Made by a program: the position numbers and the translations under genes. A stretch of 30,515 nt of DNA. Source: JBMYZL01 sp049610385. GTDB taxonomy: Bacteria > Bacteroidota > Bacteroidia > Flavobacteriales_D > Sanyastnellaceae. Under the pieces are notes generated by a model. That model was not told where the DNA came from. It made no database searches and saw nothing but the letters and a program-made list of their open reading frames with translations. The stretch is from positions 1 through 30,515 of the forward strand of contig JBMYZL010000025.1 in NCBI GenBank assembly GCA_049610385.1. The letters run 5' to 3'. Within the stretch, counting starts at the first letter, position 1. Each line of letters starts with the position of its first letter. This document shows positions 14,760-22,789 of this stretch, piece after piece.

Positions 14760-16984
14760 CACAATCGATCAACGGTCCAAACCCCTTCAACACTCAACAA
14801 TTTGGTCTGCAATTGGCCGAGATGCCGGGTATCATCCACCAAGACTTTGACCCGGCCTTCAAACGTGCCATCCCGGGATTCAAAACTGATGGCACGCATG
14901 TTCACGTGCATATCGTCTGAAATCACCTTGGTCACGGCATTGACGAGCCCCACATCATCAATGCCTGTAAAGGAGAGTGAAACTTCAAATTGGGTCGCTG
15001 CCTTGCTGGTCCATTGGGCCTTCATTACGCGGTAGGCATATTTGGAGAGCAGGTTGGTGGCGTTTGGACAATTCCTGCGATGAATTTTGATGCCGCCGCT
15101 GACGGTAACAAATCCAAAAACATCGTCACCAGGAATGGGGTTGCAGCACGTGGCAAGACTATAGTCGATGCGCTGCATGCCTTCTCCGATCAACAGGGTG
15201 TCGCCTTTGACGGGTGGTGGGGCGATGTTCCGATGAATTGGATTTTCGACCGCTGGAGTTTCAATGGTTTTGGCCCAAACCAGGCGCCCCTTGTCTACCT
15301 CAAATTCGGGCAATTTGTCCAGATTCAAACGACCTGTTGCAATTCGGTAGTACAGTTCGTGAGGACTGTCCTGCTTCAGTCTTCGGGTCATGGACTGGAT
15401 GTTGGCGGAAATGAAATCCAGCCCGTGCCTTCTCATCCATTTTCGAACGGCATCTTTGCCGTCTGCGGCGATGGTCCGTTCTTCCTCTCGGAGGGCGTGG
15501 CGAATTTTGGCACGCGCACTGGCAGTGACTACAAAACCCAACCAATCTTCTTTGGGTTTTTGCTTTCGTGAAGTCAAGATTTCAATTTGATCTCCACTCG
15601 CCAATTCATGGCTCAAGGGCACCAATTTGTGATTGACTTTGGCCCCGATGCATCGCGAACCGACCTGGCTGTGCACACGAAAGGCAAAGTCCAAAGTTGT
15701 TGCACCCTTGGGCAAGGTAAAGAGATCGCCTTTGGGGGTGAACACATAAATCTCATCGTTGTAGAGATTCAGCTTGAATTCGTCAATGAACTTCAGGGCA
15801 TTTTCTTCGTCCGATTCGAGAATGTCCCGGATTTGGTTGAGCCAATTGTCCAAGTTTTGCTCACCGGCCACTGAAGCCCCGGGGTGAGTTTCCTTGTAGC
15901 GCCAATGTGCAGCCAGTCCTTTTTCGGCCACTTCGTCCATTCGCTGGGAACGGATTTGGACCTCCACCCATTTGCCGGAAGGGGACATCACCGTGGTGTG
16001 GAGGGACTCGTAGCCATTGGCCTTGGGCAATGAAATCCAATCCCGAAGCCGGTCGGGGTTGGGCTGATAGTAATCGGTTACCACACTGTATGTGCGCCAA
16101 GCGTCAGCTTTTTCGTGTTCCAGCGGGGTGCTCAAGATGATGCGGATGGCAAACACGTCGTAGACCTGCTCAAAAGAAACACGTTGCTTCTGCATTTTCT
16201 TCCAAATGCTGAAAATGCTCTTGGTCCTGCCTTTGATTTCGTATTGAATGCCTGTCTCATCAAGCGATCGGCGGATGGGCAGTGTGAATGCGTTGATGAA
16301 GCGGGTTCGGACGGCTTTGGTTTTGCGGAGTTTGGATTCGATTTCAGCGTAAGCTTCTGGTTCTTTGTATTTAAGAGAGAGATCTTCGAGTTCGGTTTTG
16401 ATGCTGTATAGGCCCAGCCGATGGGCCAAAGGCGCATACATGAACAGGGTTTCGCTGGCGATTTTTTGTTGCTTGTCTGGCCGCATGTACTCCAACGTCC
16501 GCATGTTGTCCAAACGATCCGCGATTTTGATCAAAATGACACGGACATCATCGCTCAAGGTGAGCAGCATCTTCCGAAAGTTCTCAGCTTGGGCACTGGT
16601 CCCGGGCTCAAAAACCCCACTCATCTTCGTCAAACCATCCACAATCTCACGTTCCTTGGTGCCGAAGAGCTGTTCGACATCTTCGAGGGTCATGTAAGTG
16701 TCTTCGACGGTGTCGTGGAGCAGGGCAGCTACGATGGAGGTCGTGTCCAAGCCCATTTCTTCAGCCACCACCCGTGCCACGCTGATGGGGTGGTAGATGT
16801 ATGGCTCTCCACTCTTCCGCCGCATGTCCTTGTGGGCATCCAAAGCGATGTCGAAAGCCTTGCGGATTTTTTTGCGGCTGGTTCGGTCCTTGCTGTGAAT
16901 AGCTGCCCGCAAAAGCCCACGATAACGCCGCAGAATTTCTTGCTTTTCTGCCTCGAGTTCTTCTGGTGTCAGTGTCACGCCCAT
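14759..16984 (-). CDS. Bifunctional (p)ppGpp synthetase/hydrolase, RelA/SpoT family
   Basis: 741 aa, the usual length for the single long Rel enzyme of Bacteroidota. It makes and degrades (p)ppGpp in the stringent response. The N-terminal HD hydrolase domain is intact (YHPISVARVVAEE with His65; ALLHDTVED with His90-Asp91), so hydrolase activity is likely retained. The synthetase domain follows (YEIKGRTKSIFSIWKKM; VYDVFAIRII). Next come a TGS domain (IYVFTPKGDLFTLPKGAT), a zinc-finger-like CC segment (LATCCNPIPGDDV), and a C-terminal ACT domain (SFESRDGTFEGRVKVLV). The ATG at 16984 is preceded by a GAGGAG Shine-Dalgarno-like stretch and a GAAATTTG box. Its stop overlaps the start of the RgpF-like gene. 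It is divergent from fahA. Confidence 0.97.
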   Translation of the reverse strand: MGVTLTPEELEAEKQEILRRYRGLLRAAIHSKDRTSRKKIRKAFDIALDAHKDMRRKSGEPYIYHPISVARVVAEEMGLDTTSIVAALLHDTVEDTYMTLEDVEQLFGTKEREIVDGLTKMSGVFEPGTSAQAENFRKMLLTLSDDVRVILIKIADRLDNMRTLEYMRPDKQQKIASETLFMYAPLAHRLGLYSIKTELEDLSLKYKEPEAYAEIESKLRKTKAVRTRFINAFTLPIRRSLDETGIQYEIKGRTKSIFSIWKKMQKQRVSFEQVYDVFAIRIILSTPLEHEKADAWRTYSVVTDYYQPNPDRLRDWISLPKANGYESLHTTVMSPSGKWVEVQIRSQRMDEVAEKGLAAHWRYKETHPGASVAGEQNLDNWLNQIRDILESDEENALKFIDEFKLNLYNDEIYVFTPKGDLFTLPKGATTLDFAFRVHSQVGSRCIGAKVNHKLVPLSHELASGDQIEILTSRKQKPKEDWLGFVVTASARAKIRHALREEERTIAADGKDAVRKWMRRHGLDFISANIQSMTRRLKQDSPHELYYRIATGRLNLDKLPEFEVDKGRLVWAKTIETPAVENPIHRNIAPPPVKGDTLLIGEGMQRIDYSLATCCNPIPGDDVFGFVTVSGGIKIHRRNCPNATNLLSKYAYRVMKAQWTSKAATQFEVSLSFTGIDDVGLVNAVTKVISDDMHVNMRAISFESRDGTFEGRVKVLVDDTRHLGQLQTKLLSVEGVWTVDRL

Positions 16985-17049
16985 CGCTCCTCAAATTTCG
17001 GGAATATTTCAACAACTTGTTTTGGGTTCATCACCCCAAGGATTTCCTG

Positions 17050-17082
17050 TTGACTGAACGGAAAGCCCGTTCCTTAATTTCG
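17050..17082 (+). promoter_or_regulatory. Promoter of the fumarylacetoacetase gene
   Basis: TTG (17050-17052), 22 nt, TAATTTCG (17075-17082), then 4 nt to ATG 17087. The -7 box has one mismatch to TAnnTTTG. Confidence 0.5.
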
Positions 17083-17086
17083 CAAC

Positions 17087-18352
17087 ATGATTCTCGCAAA
17101 CAATCCACAATTGACTTCCTGGGTGCCGGTCTCGTCTGATTCGGATTTCCCCATTCAAAATTTGCCCTTCGGAATTTTCAGCACGGCTGATCGCCCGAAG
17201 CGGGTGGGCGTGGCCATCGGAGATTCGATTTTGGACCTGAAGGTCCTCCACATTCTGGGCTATCTCGAAAACTTGCCATTCACCTTGGAAGATGTGGACA
17301 GCCCATCCTTGAATGCACTGATGTCTCGCGGTAAACAAGCCACCAGAGAGCTGCGGGAACGCGTCAGCAAATTGCTGCAAAGTGATCGCCCAGACCTGAG
17401 GGACAAGGAACATCATGCAAGTCAGGTTTTGGTGCCCATGTCAGAAGCGGCCATGCACATGCCTGTTGAAGTCGGGGATTACACGGATTTTTACAGCAGT
17501 GAGGACCATGCCCGCAACGTGGGAAAGATGTTCCGGGATCCTGAAAATGCGCTGTTGCCCAATTGGAAGCACATGCCGGTGGGTTACCATGGGCGTGCGT
17601 CGAGCATCGTCGTTAGTGGTACGCCCATCCGCCGGCCGCATGGACAACTGAAACCAGCTGATGATCAACCCCCAGTCTATGGTCCATCTCGCCTGTTGGA
17701 TTTCGAATTGGAAATGGCTTTCATCACGTTCAATGGCAAGCCCATGGGGGAGTCGATTTCTACGGCAGAGGCGGAAGACTACATTTTCGGCTTGGTGTTG
17801 TTCAATGATTGGTCCGCTCGTGACATTCAGAAATGGGAATATGTTCCGCTCGGTCCCTTTTTGGGCAAGAATTTTGGTTCAAGTGTGAGTCCCTGGGTTG
17901 TCACGCTGGATGCTTTGGAACCTTTCCGTGTGTCGGGTCCAGCTCAAGACCCTGAGGTGTTGCCGTATTTGGCTTTTGAAGGAGATGGTCATTATGACGT
18001 GAGCCTTGCTGTTGACATCATCACCTCCGATGGCCACCAGAAGCGGGTCTGTGATTCCAACCTCAAGCACATGTACTGGAACATGCGACAGCAGTTGGCT
18101 CATCAAACAGTTGGAGGATGCAATGTCCGGGTAGGCGATATGCTTGCGAGTGGCACCATTAGTGGGCCTGAACCAGGTTCTTTTGGATCCATGCTCGAAA
18201 TCAGTTGGCGCGGGACGAAGCCTGTGGCCATGCCCGATGGCAGCGAGCGCAAATTCATCTTGGATGGTGACACGGTGCGAATGACAGGATATGCCGAGAA
18301 GGCCGGGGCTGCGAGGATTGGATTTGGGGAAGTTGTGGGGCGCATCGGCTGA
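17087..18352 (+). CDS. fahA: Fumarylacetoacetase
   Basis: 421 aa, the usual length. It hydrolyses 4-fumarylacetoacetate to fumarate and acetoacetate, the last step of aerobic tyrosine/homogentisate breakdown. The N-terminal domain has LPFGIFSTADRPKRVGVAIG. The catalytic C-terminal domain has YTDFYSSEDHARNVGKMFR, MPVGYHGRASSIVVSGTPI (with the active-site His), LLDFELEMAFIT (acidic metal ligands), FNDWSARDIQKWEYVPLGPF and GKNFGSSVSPWVV. SGTISGPEPGSFGSMLEISW lies near the end. No other tyrosine-catabolic gene is in the window, so it stands alone here, divergent from relA/spoT and convergent with cysN (42-nt gap). Acetoacetate from this step could feed short-chain acid metabolism, but any link to the AtoE-type transporter further on is only a thought. 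Confidence 0.96.
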   Translation: MILANNPQLTSWVPVSSDSDFPIQNLPFGIFSTADRPKRVGVAIGDSILDLKVLHILGYLENLPFTLEDVDSPSLNALMSRGKQATRELRERVSKLLQSDRPDLRDKEHHASQVLVPMSEAAMHMPVEVGDYTDFYSSEDHARNVGKMFRDPENALLPNWKHMPVGYHGRASSIVVSGTPIRRPHGQLKPADDQPPVYGPSRLLDFELEMAFITFNGKPMGESISTAEAEDYIFGLVLFNDWSARDIQKWEYVPLGPFLGKNFGSSVSPWVVTLDALEPFRVSGPAQDPEVLPYLAFEGDGHYDVSLAVDIITSDGHQKRVCDSNLKHMYWNMRQQLAHQTVGGCNVRVGDMLASGTISGPEPGSFGSMLEISWRGTKPVAMPDGSERKFILDGDTVRMTGYAEKAGAARIGFGEVVGRIG

Positions 18353-18394
18353 TGTCGGAGATCACATTCAGGAACTTCCGATTGCAACTGCAGG

Positions 18395-19654
18395 TCACCC
18401 GATGAATCCAGCCCCCACAGTCAGGTTGGTTCCGGGATCGACCAAGATGAAGGAACCTGTGATTCGGTTTCTGCGGTAATCATCGACCAAAAGGGGAGCG
18501 GCAACCCTCAACTTGATGCGCGCGATGTCATTCACACCAATGTTCAGGTCTTCCTCATTCCTGTGCAGGGTGTTGATGTCAATTTTGTACATCACTTCTC
18601 TGATCATGGCTTTCACCTCGCGGGTGGCGTGTCGAATGATGTATCGCACCGCTGGATTCAACGGTTCTTCATTGACCCAACAAATGCGCGCATCCAATTC
18701 TTGGACGCTTTCCGGCTGATTGTGCTCCCGAACCAACATGTCGCCACGTGACAAATCGATGTCATCCGTCAAAGTCATGGTGACGCTTTGAGGTGGGAAA
18801 GCATTTTCCACAGCTTTCTCACCGACAAATATCTCCTTGACCGTAGATTTCAAGCCACTGGGCAGGGCAATCACCTCGTCTCCAGTCTTGAAGATGCCAG
18901 AGGCAATTCTTCCCGCGTAACCACGAAAATCGCGCGCATCATCTGTCTGAGGCCGAATCACATATTGGATGGGCATGCGGCAATCTTGCATATTTCGGTC
19001 GCCACTCACGTGCACGTCTTCAAGGTGTTCAAGCAGCGTTCCACCATTGTACCAACTGGTGTGGGCGGATTTTTTGACCACATTGTCCCCCAAAAGCGCG
19101 CTGATGGGAATGAATTTGATATCTGGAACATCCAGCCGAGCTGCAAAATTTCGGTAGGCATCGGTGATTTCTCGGAAGCGTTCCTCGCTGAAATCAACCA
19201 AGTCCATTTTGTTGACGCAAACCACCAAATGCTTGATGCCCAGTAGCGAAGCGATGAAGCTGTGGCGGTGGGTTTGCTCAACCAGTCCGTGGCGGGCATC
19301 GATCAGAATGACAGCCAAATCAGCGGTTGATGCCCCCGTCACCATGTTTCGGGTGTATTGGATGTGACCGGGCGTATCTGCAATGATGAATTTTCTTCTC
19401 GGCGTGGCGAAATACCGATAGGCCACGTCGATGGTGATGCCTTGTTCCCGTTCGGCTCGCAATCCGTCGGTGAGCAAACTGAGGTCAGCCGTTTCCAGTC
19501 CTTTCTTTTTGGAGGAAGATTCGACAGCTTCCATTTGGTCTTCAAAAATGGATTTGCTGTCGTAGAGCAACCGCCCAATGAGCGTGCTTTTTCCGTCGTC
19601 TACACTGCCTGCTGTGGTGAACCGCAGTAGGGAATTTTGATTGTTGTTGCCCAT
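18395..19654 (-). CDS. cysN: Sulfate adenylyltransferase subunit 1 (GTPase)
   Basis: 419 aa. It is the EF-Tu-like GTPase subunit that drives APS synthesis from ATP and sulfate together with CysD. The G-domain motifs are intact: P-loop GSVDDGKS (16-23), DTPGH (93-97) and NKMD (138-141), followed by the beta-barrel domains with TMTLTDDIDLSRGDMLV. The length is that of CysN alone; no APS-kinase domain is fused, as in CysNC proteins of some bacteria, and a separate cysC is present upstream. Its ATG shares one base with the cysD stop (TGATG), so the two are translationally coupled. It is the last gene of the minus-strand sulfate-activation cluster. Confidence 0.97.
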   Translation of the reverse strand: MGNNNQNSLLRFTTAGSVDDGKSTLIGRLLYDSKSIFEDQMEAVESSSKKKGLETADLSLLTDGLRAEREQGITIDVAYRYFATPRRKFIIADTPGHIQYTRNMVTGASTADLAVILIDARHGLVEQTHRHSFIASLLGIKHLVVCVNKMDLVDFSEERFREITDAYRNFAARLDVPDIKFIPISALLGDNVVKKSAHTSWYNGGTLLEHLEDVHVSGDRNMQDCRMPIQYVIRPQTDDARDFRGYAGRIASGIFKTGDEVIALPSGLKSTVKEIFVGEKAVENAFPPQSVTMTLTDDIDLSRGDMLVREHNQPESVQELDARICWVNEEPLNPAVRYIIRHATREVKAMIREVMYKIDINTLHRNEEDLNIGVNDIARIKLRVAAPLLVDDYRRNRITGSFILVDPGTNLTVGAGFIG

Positions 19655-20559
19655 CAGAAATATCCTTCTTTTTTGCGGTCTTCCATGGATGTTTCGCTGC
19701 GCTTGTCATCCACGCGTCCACCCCTTTCTGTCACACGTGTTGCCGCGACTTCAGCCGCGATTTTCTCATTGTTATCTGCCTCGCTCTGGATGGCACCTGT
19801 AATGGTCAAGTCCCCCAAGGTCCGAAACCGGATTTGCATCTTTTCCGGGGTTTCACCTTCTCGCAAATTCAAGTATTCGCTGTACGCCAGAATCACTCCG
19901 TCTCGAATGATGCACTCCCGTTCATGTGCATAGTACAAGGAAGGCAGGGCAATGTTTTCTCGCGTGATGTAGTTCCAAATGTCCAACTCGGTCCAGTTGT
20001 TCAGCGGAAAGACCCGGAAGTGTTCTCCAGGCATGTGCTTCCCATTGAATAAGTTCCAAAGCTCGGGGCGTTGGTTTTTCGGGTCCCATTGACCGAAGTC
20101 ATCGCGGTGGGAGAAGAAACGTTCTTTGGCACGGGCCTTTTCCTCATCGCGGCGAGCCCCCCCAACACATGCATCATATCGTCCGGCTTCAATGGTCTCG
20201 AGCAGGGTTGTGGTTTGGAGTCGGTTGCGCGAAGCATGGGCACCGGTCTCTTCACGGACGCGGCCCGCATCGATGGTGGCCTGCACACTCCCAACCACCA
20301 ACTCCACACCCAATCGCTCAGCCAATCCGTCGCGAAAAGAGAGGGTTTCTGGAAAATTGTGACCGGTATCAATGTGCACCAGTGGCATGGGTATGCGGGC
20401 CGGTGCAAATGCTTTCGCTGCCAAATGGGTCACGACAATGCTGTCCTTTCCTCCAGAAAACAGAATGGCAGGGCGCTGAAATTGGGCCGCGACCTCCCGC
20501 AGGACAAACATCGATTCCGCCTCCAATTCATCGAGGTGGTCCAAATTGTATTCATTCAT
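19654..20559 (-). CDS. cysD: Sulfate adenylyltransferase subunit 2
   Basis: 301 aa, the usual length. This is the PP-loop ATP pyrophosphatase subunit that adenylates sulfate to APS. The PP-loop is FSGGKDSIV (34-42). Other family marks are PLVHIDTGHNFPET, the RRDEEKARAKERFFSHRD loop, and FPLNNWTELDIWNYI. The C-terminal RERGG-like basic tail (TERGGRVDDKRSETSM) is present. It overlaps cysN by one base. It is separated from the upstream DUF2061 gene by 78 nt, in which a perfect TAAATTTG box may provide an extra promoter. APS from here feeds CysC, encoded just upstream. Confidence 0.98.
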   Translation of the reverse strand: MNEYNLDHLDELEAESMFVLREVAAQFQRPAILFSGGKDSIVVTHLAAKAFAPARIPMPLVHIDTGHNFPETLSFRDGLAERLGVELVVGSVQATIDAGRVREETGAHASRNRLQTTTLLETIEAGRYDACVGGARRDEEKARAKERFFSHRDDFGQWDPKNQRPELWNLFNGKHMPGEHFRVFPLNNWTELDIWNYITRENIALPSLYYAHERECIIRDGVILAYSEYLNLREGETPEKMQIRFRTLGDLTITGAIQSEADNNEKIAAEVAATRVTERGGRVDDKRSETSMEDRKKEGYF

Positions 20560-20602
20560 ATCGCTGTGAATCTCTCGACCCGATTTTTCATGGTTTGTGG
20601 CG

Positions 20603-20610
20603 CAAATTTA
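20603..20610 (-). promoter_or_regulatory. Possible internal promoter box for cysDN
   Basis: TAAATTTG on the minus strand matches the -7 consensus exactly and lies in the 78-nt gap between the DUF2061 gene and cysD, 43 nt before the cysD ATG. I see no clear -33 box, so this is tentative. Confidence 0.35.
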
Positions 20611-20637
20611 AGGACTGTCAACCAGCTGAATGCCCCA

Positions 20638-20865
20638 TCATTTGCCTTCTTCTCTTCCCAATTTCCCCCAGCGGAACCAAGCCCGCTCATGGAAGTAATA
20701 CAAAATCATTTTCGTGATCACTTCAAACCCGCCGATGGTCAAACCAACCTTGGCATCGCCGGAAATGATCCAACCCAGTACAATGGTGTCCACCGTACCG
20801 ACGATGCGCCATGTGACCGTTTTGGCCAAATGACGCCACCTCGCTTGTTTGACGTCCATGGTCAT
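20638..20865 (-). CDS. DUF2061 small membrane protein
   Basis: 75 aa from ATG 20865 (or 73 aa from ATG 20859); the longer frame begins with TTG inside cysC and is not credible. Family marks are KTVTWRIVGTVDTIVLGW (15-32), a second hydrophobic segment AKVGLTIGGFEVITKMILYY, and YFHERAW near the end. Two membrane segments are predicted by eye. DUF2061 has no assigned biochemical role; from memory it is often found beside cysC/cysDN in Bacteroidota, which suggests a link to sulfate activation, perhaps sulfate movement. Its ATG overlaps the cysC stop as ATGA, so it is coupled to the kinase. Confidence 0.88.
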   Translation of the reverse strand: MTMDVKQARWRHLAKTVTWRIVGTVDTIVLGWIISGDAKVGLTIGGFEVITKMILYYFHERAWFRWGKLGREEGK

Positions 20866-21311
20866 GGCAATTGGGGTGGAGCAGCGGCCCAAACCTCTTG
20901 AACACAATCCGCGATGGATCGACCGGTGGTCTCGACGTTGATGAAATTGGCAAGGGGCGGCTCGTAATCGGAAGCATGCTTGTCCTCACGTCCTCGTTGT
21001 TCGGTGGTGTGTACATAGACTTCCACGACGTCTGTGGCGGCTTTCAACTCTTCTCGAATGGCCCGATACGGTGCCACGAGAGAAACAACCACCGTGTGTC
21101 CTTGGTTGTGCAAATAATGGGCAATGGTCTGCGCACGTCGGATGTTTGCTTCCCGACCTGCCTTCGAATAATCTGCATTCGACGTCAATGCGCGCAAATC
21201 ATCGCCATCAACATGGAAAGGTGAGATGCCTTCGCTTCGCATTTGCTCCATCAAGGCTACTGCCAGGGTCGTCTTCCCATGGCCAGGTTGTCCTGTGAAC
21301 CAGTATATCAT
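20862..21311 (-). CDS. cysC: Adenylyl-sulfate (APS) kinase, compact form
   Basis: 149 aa. It phosphorylates APS to PAPS. The P-loop is GQPGHGKTT (7-15), followed by the APS-site DGDDLR (35-40), NIRRAQTIAHYLHNQGHTVVVS, and SLVAPYRAIREE in place of the usual SFISPFR. It is shorter than classic CysC (about 200 aa). The usual lid sequence containing KGLYxKAR is missing and is replaced by a short REDKHASDYEPPLANFINVE stretch. From memory this compact form is common in Bacteroidota, so it is probably active, but that should not be taken for granted. It is followed by DUF2061 (ATGA overlap) and cysDN. PAPS is the donor for the sulfotransferase at 7244-8119. Confidence 0.87.
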   Translation of the reverse strand: MIYWFTGQPGHGKTTLAVALMEQMRSEGISPFHVDGDDLRALTSNADYSKAGREANIRRAQTIAHYLHNQGHTVVVSLVAPYRAIREELKAATDVVEVYVHTTEQRGREDKHASDYEPPLANFINVETTGRSIADCVQEVWAAAPPQLP

Positions 21312-21329
21312 GAGGGTTCTGTTGAAATT

Positions 21330-21337
21330 CGAAAATA
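21330..21337 (-). promoter_or_regulatory. Possible -7 box upstream of cysC
   Basis: TATTTTCG on the minus strand, one mismatch to TAnnTTTG, 18 nt before the cysC ATG. No -33 box was found at 17-23 nt, so confidence is low. It would separate cysC-DUF2061-cysDN from purA. Confidence 0.3.
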
Positions 21338-21441
21338 CAAGTGGAATGGATACGGCTTGTATTCATCCAAGGTTGCGTTTGGTCCAATTTCTTGGAGATT
21401 TCCTTCGGAGCACTTCTCAGCGCACCGATGCGCCTTCACCT

Positions 21442-22710
21442 TCAGCGGGTCAACGTTTGTCTCCGATCCGGACCCACAGACACTGTGCGAATGGGTACAC
21501 CCACTTCGGATTCAATCCACCCGATGTAGGATTGCAGGGTCTGGGGCAAGTCGTCAGCCGACTCAATGGACGTCAAGTTTTCAGACCAGCCAGTAAAATC
21601 CCGATATACAGGCTCGAGTTGTTCGTCCGTCAAGTCATAAGGCAAGTGCTCGAGCAACTTCTCGCCTTGACGGTAATGTGTGCAAACTCGAATGGTATCG
21701 ATTCCACTCAGCACATCAGCTTTCATCATGGACAACTCGGTCACGCCATTGACGGCGATGGCGTATTTCAATTGGACCAGGTCCAACCAACCACAGCGTC
21801 GGGGTCTCCCCGTTGTGGCTCCGAATTCTCCTCCGGCTTGTCGCAGTGCTTCGCCTTCTGCATTGTCCAATTCCGTGGGGAAAGGGCCTGAACCCACCCG
21901 GGTGCAATAGGCCTTGAATATGCCGATAACATCCCCAATGGCCCCGGGTCCTACCCCCAAACCTGTGCAAGCACCAGCGGCAACTGTGTTGGATGACGTC
22001 ACGTACGGGTAAGTTCCGAAATCGATGTCGAGCATCGTTCCCTGTGCGCCTTCGGCCAGCACACGTGCGCCAGACTTGAGTTGGTCTTGCAGGAAGTTTT
22101 CAGAATCGACAGCGGTCAATTGCCCCAATTCTTCAATGGCAGCCAGCCATTCTGGCTCCGATTGGGACAAGTCCCAAGTAAAGCCTTCAAATTGTGACAA
22201 CAGCTTCAAATGTTTGTCGCGCAGTGCCTTGTAACGTTCGGCGAAATGACCAGATTCAATGTCCCCCACACGCAATCCATTGCGTCCTGTTTTGTCCATG
22301 TAGGTGGGACCAATGCCTTTGAGGGTGGAGCCTATTTTGGCCTGGCCCTTCGCTTGTTCCGAAGCGGCATCGAGCAACCTGTGGGTGGGCAAAATCAAAT
22401 GTGCCCGTTTGGAAATCCGAAGATTGGGTCGAGGGTCGACACCTGCTGAGATCAGTTGGTCAACCTCTCCTTTGAAGATGATGGGATCGATGACCACACC
22501 ATTTCCCACCAAATTCAAGGTGTCCGTCCGAAAGACGCCGGATGGGATGGTGTGCAGAACATGTTTTTGGCCATCAAAAATTAAAGTGTGGCCGGCATTT
22601 GGCCCCCCTTGAAAGCGCGCGATGACATCGTATTGGGGTGTCAAAACATCCACGATTTTCCCCTTTCCTTCATCGCCCCATTGGAGGCCCAGCAAAACAT
22701 CAACTTTCAT
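21442..22710 (-). CDS. purA: Adenylosuccinate synthetase
   Basis: 422 aa from ATG 22710 (the open frame reaches a TTG at 22731, but the family N-terminus MKVDVLLGLQWGDEGKGK starts at the ATG). It joins IMP and aspartate with GTP hydrolysis, the first committed step to AMP. The signature QWGDEGKGK contains the catalytic Asp13. GGPNAGHTL contains the catalytic His. LAEGAQGTMLDIDFGTYPYVTSSN and the later CGWLDLVQLKYA are also diagnostic, and RTVSVGPDR at the end carries the base-site residues. It lies between a glycosyltransferase gene (79-nt gap) and cysC (130-nt gap) on the same strand. Confidence 0.98.
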   Translation of the reverse strand: MKVDVLLGLQWGDEGKGKIVDVLTPQYDVIARFQGGPNAGHTLIFDGQKHVLHTIPSGVFRTDTLNLVGNGVVIDPIIFKGEVDQLISAGVDPRPNLRISKRAHLILPTHRLLDAASEQAKGQAKIGSTLKGIGPTYMDKTGRNGLRVGDIESGHFAERYKALRDKHLKLLSQFEGFTWDLSQSEPEWLAAIEELGQLTAVDSENFLQDQLKSGARVLAEGAQGTMLDIDFGTYPYVTSSNTVAAGACTGLGVGPGAIGDVIGIFKAYCTRVGSGPFPTELDNAEGEALRQAGGEFGATTGRPRRCGWLDLVQLKYAIAVNGVTELSMMKADVLSGIDTIRVCTHYRQGEKLLEHLPYDLTDEQLEPVYRDFTGWSENLTSIESADDLPQTLQSYIGWIESEVGVPIRTVSVGPDRRQTLTR

Positions 22711-22789
22711 GTCTTCGGTTGTGAGCGGCAAAATTGAGCCAAATCATCGAAATGTCGAACTTTTGTTGATGGCAAATCTCATTTCTTTT

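Noticed and set aside
18353..18394. Possible hairpin between fahA and cysN
   Set aside because: Only a 5-bp match (TCGGA/TCCGA) over a long loop without T-runs.
21420..21433. GCGCA-CCGA-TGCGC hairpin just past purA
   Set aside because: The stem is only 5 bp and no T-run follows on the minus strand, so termination between purA and cysC is not supported.
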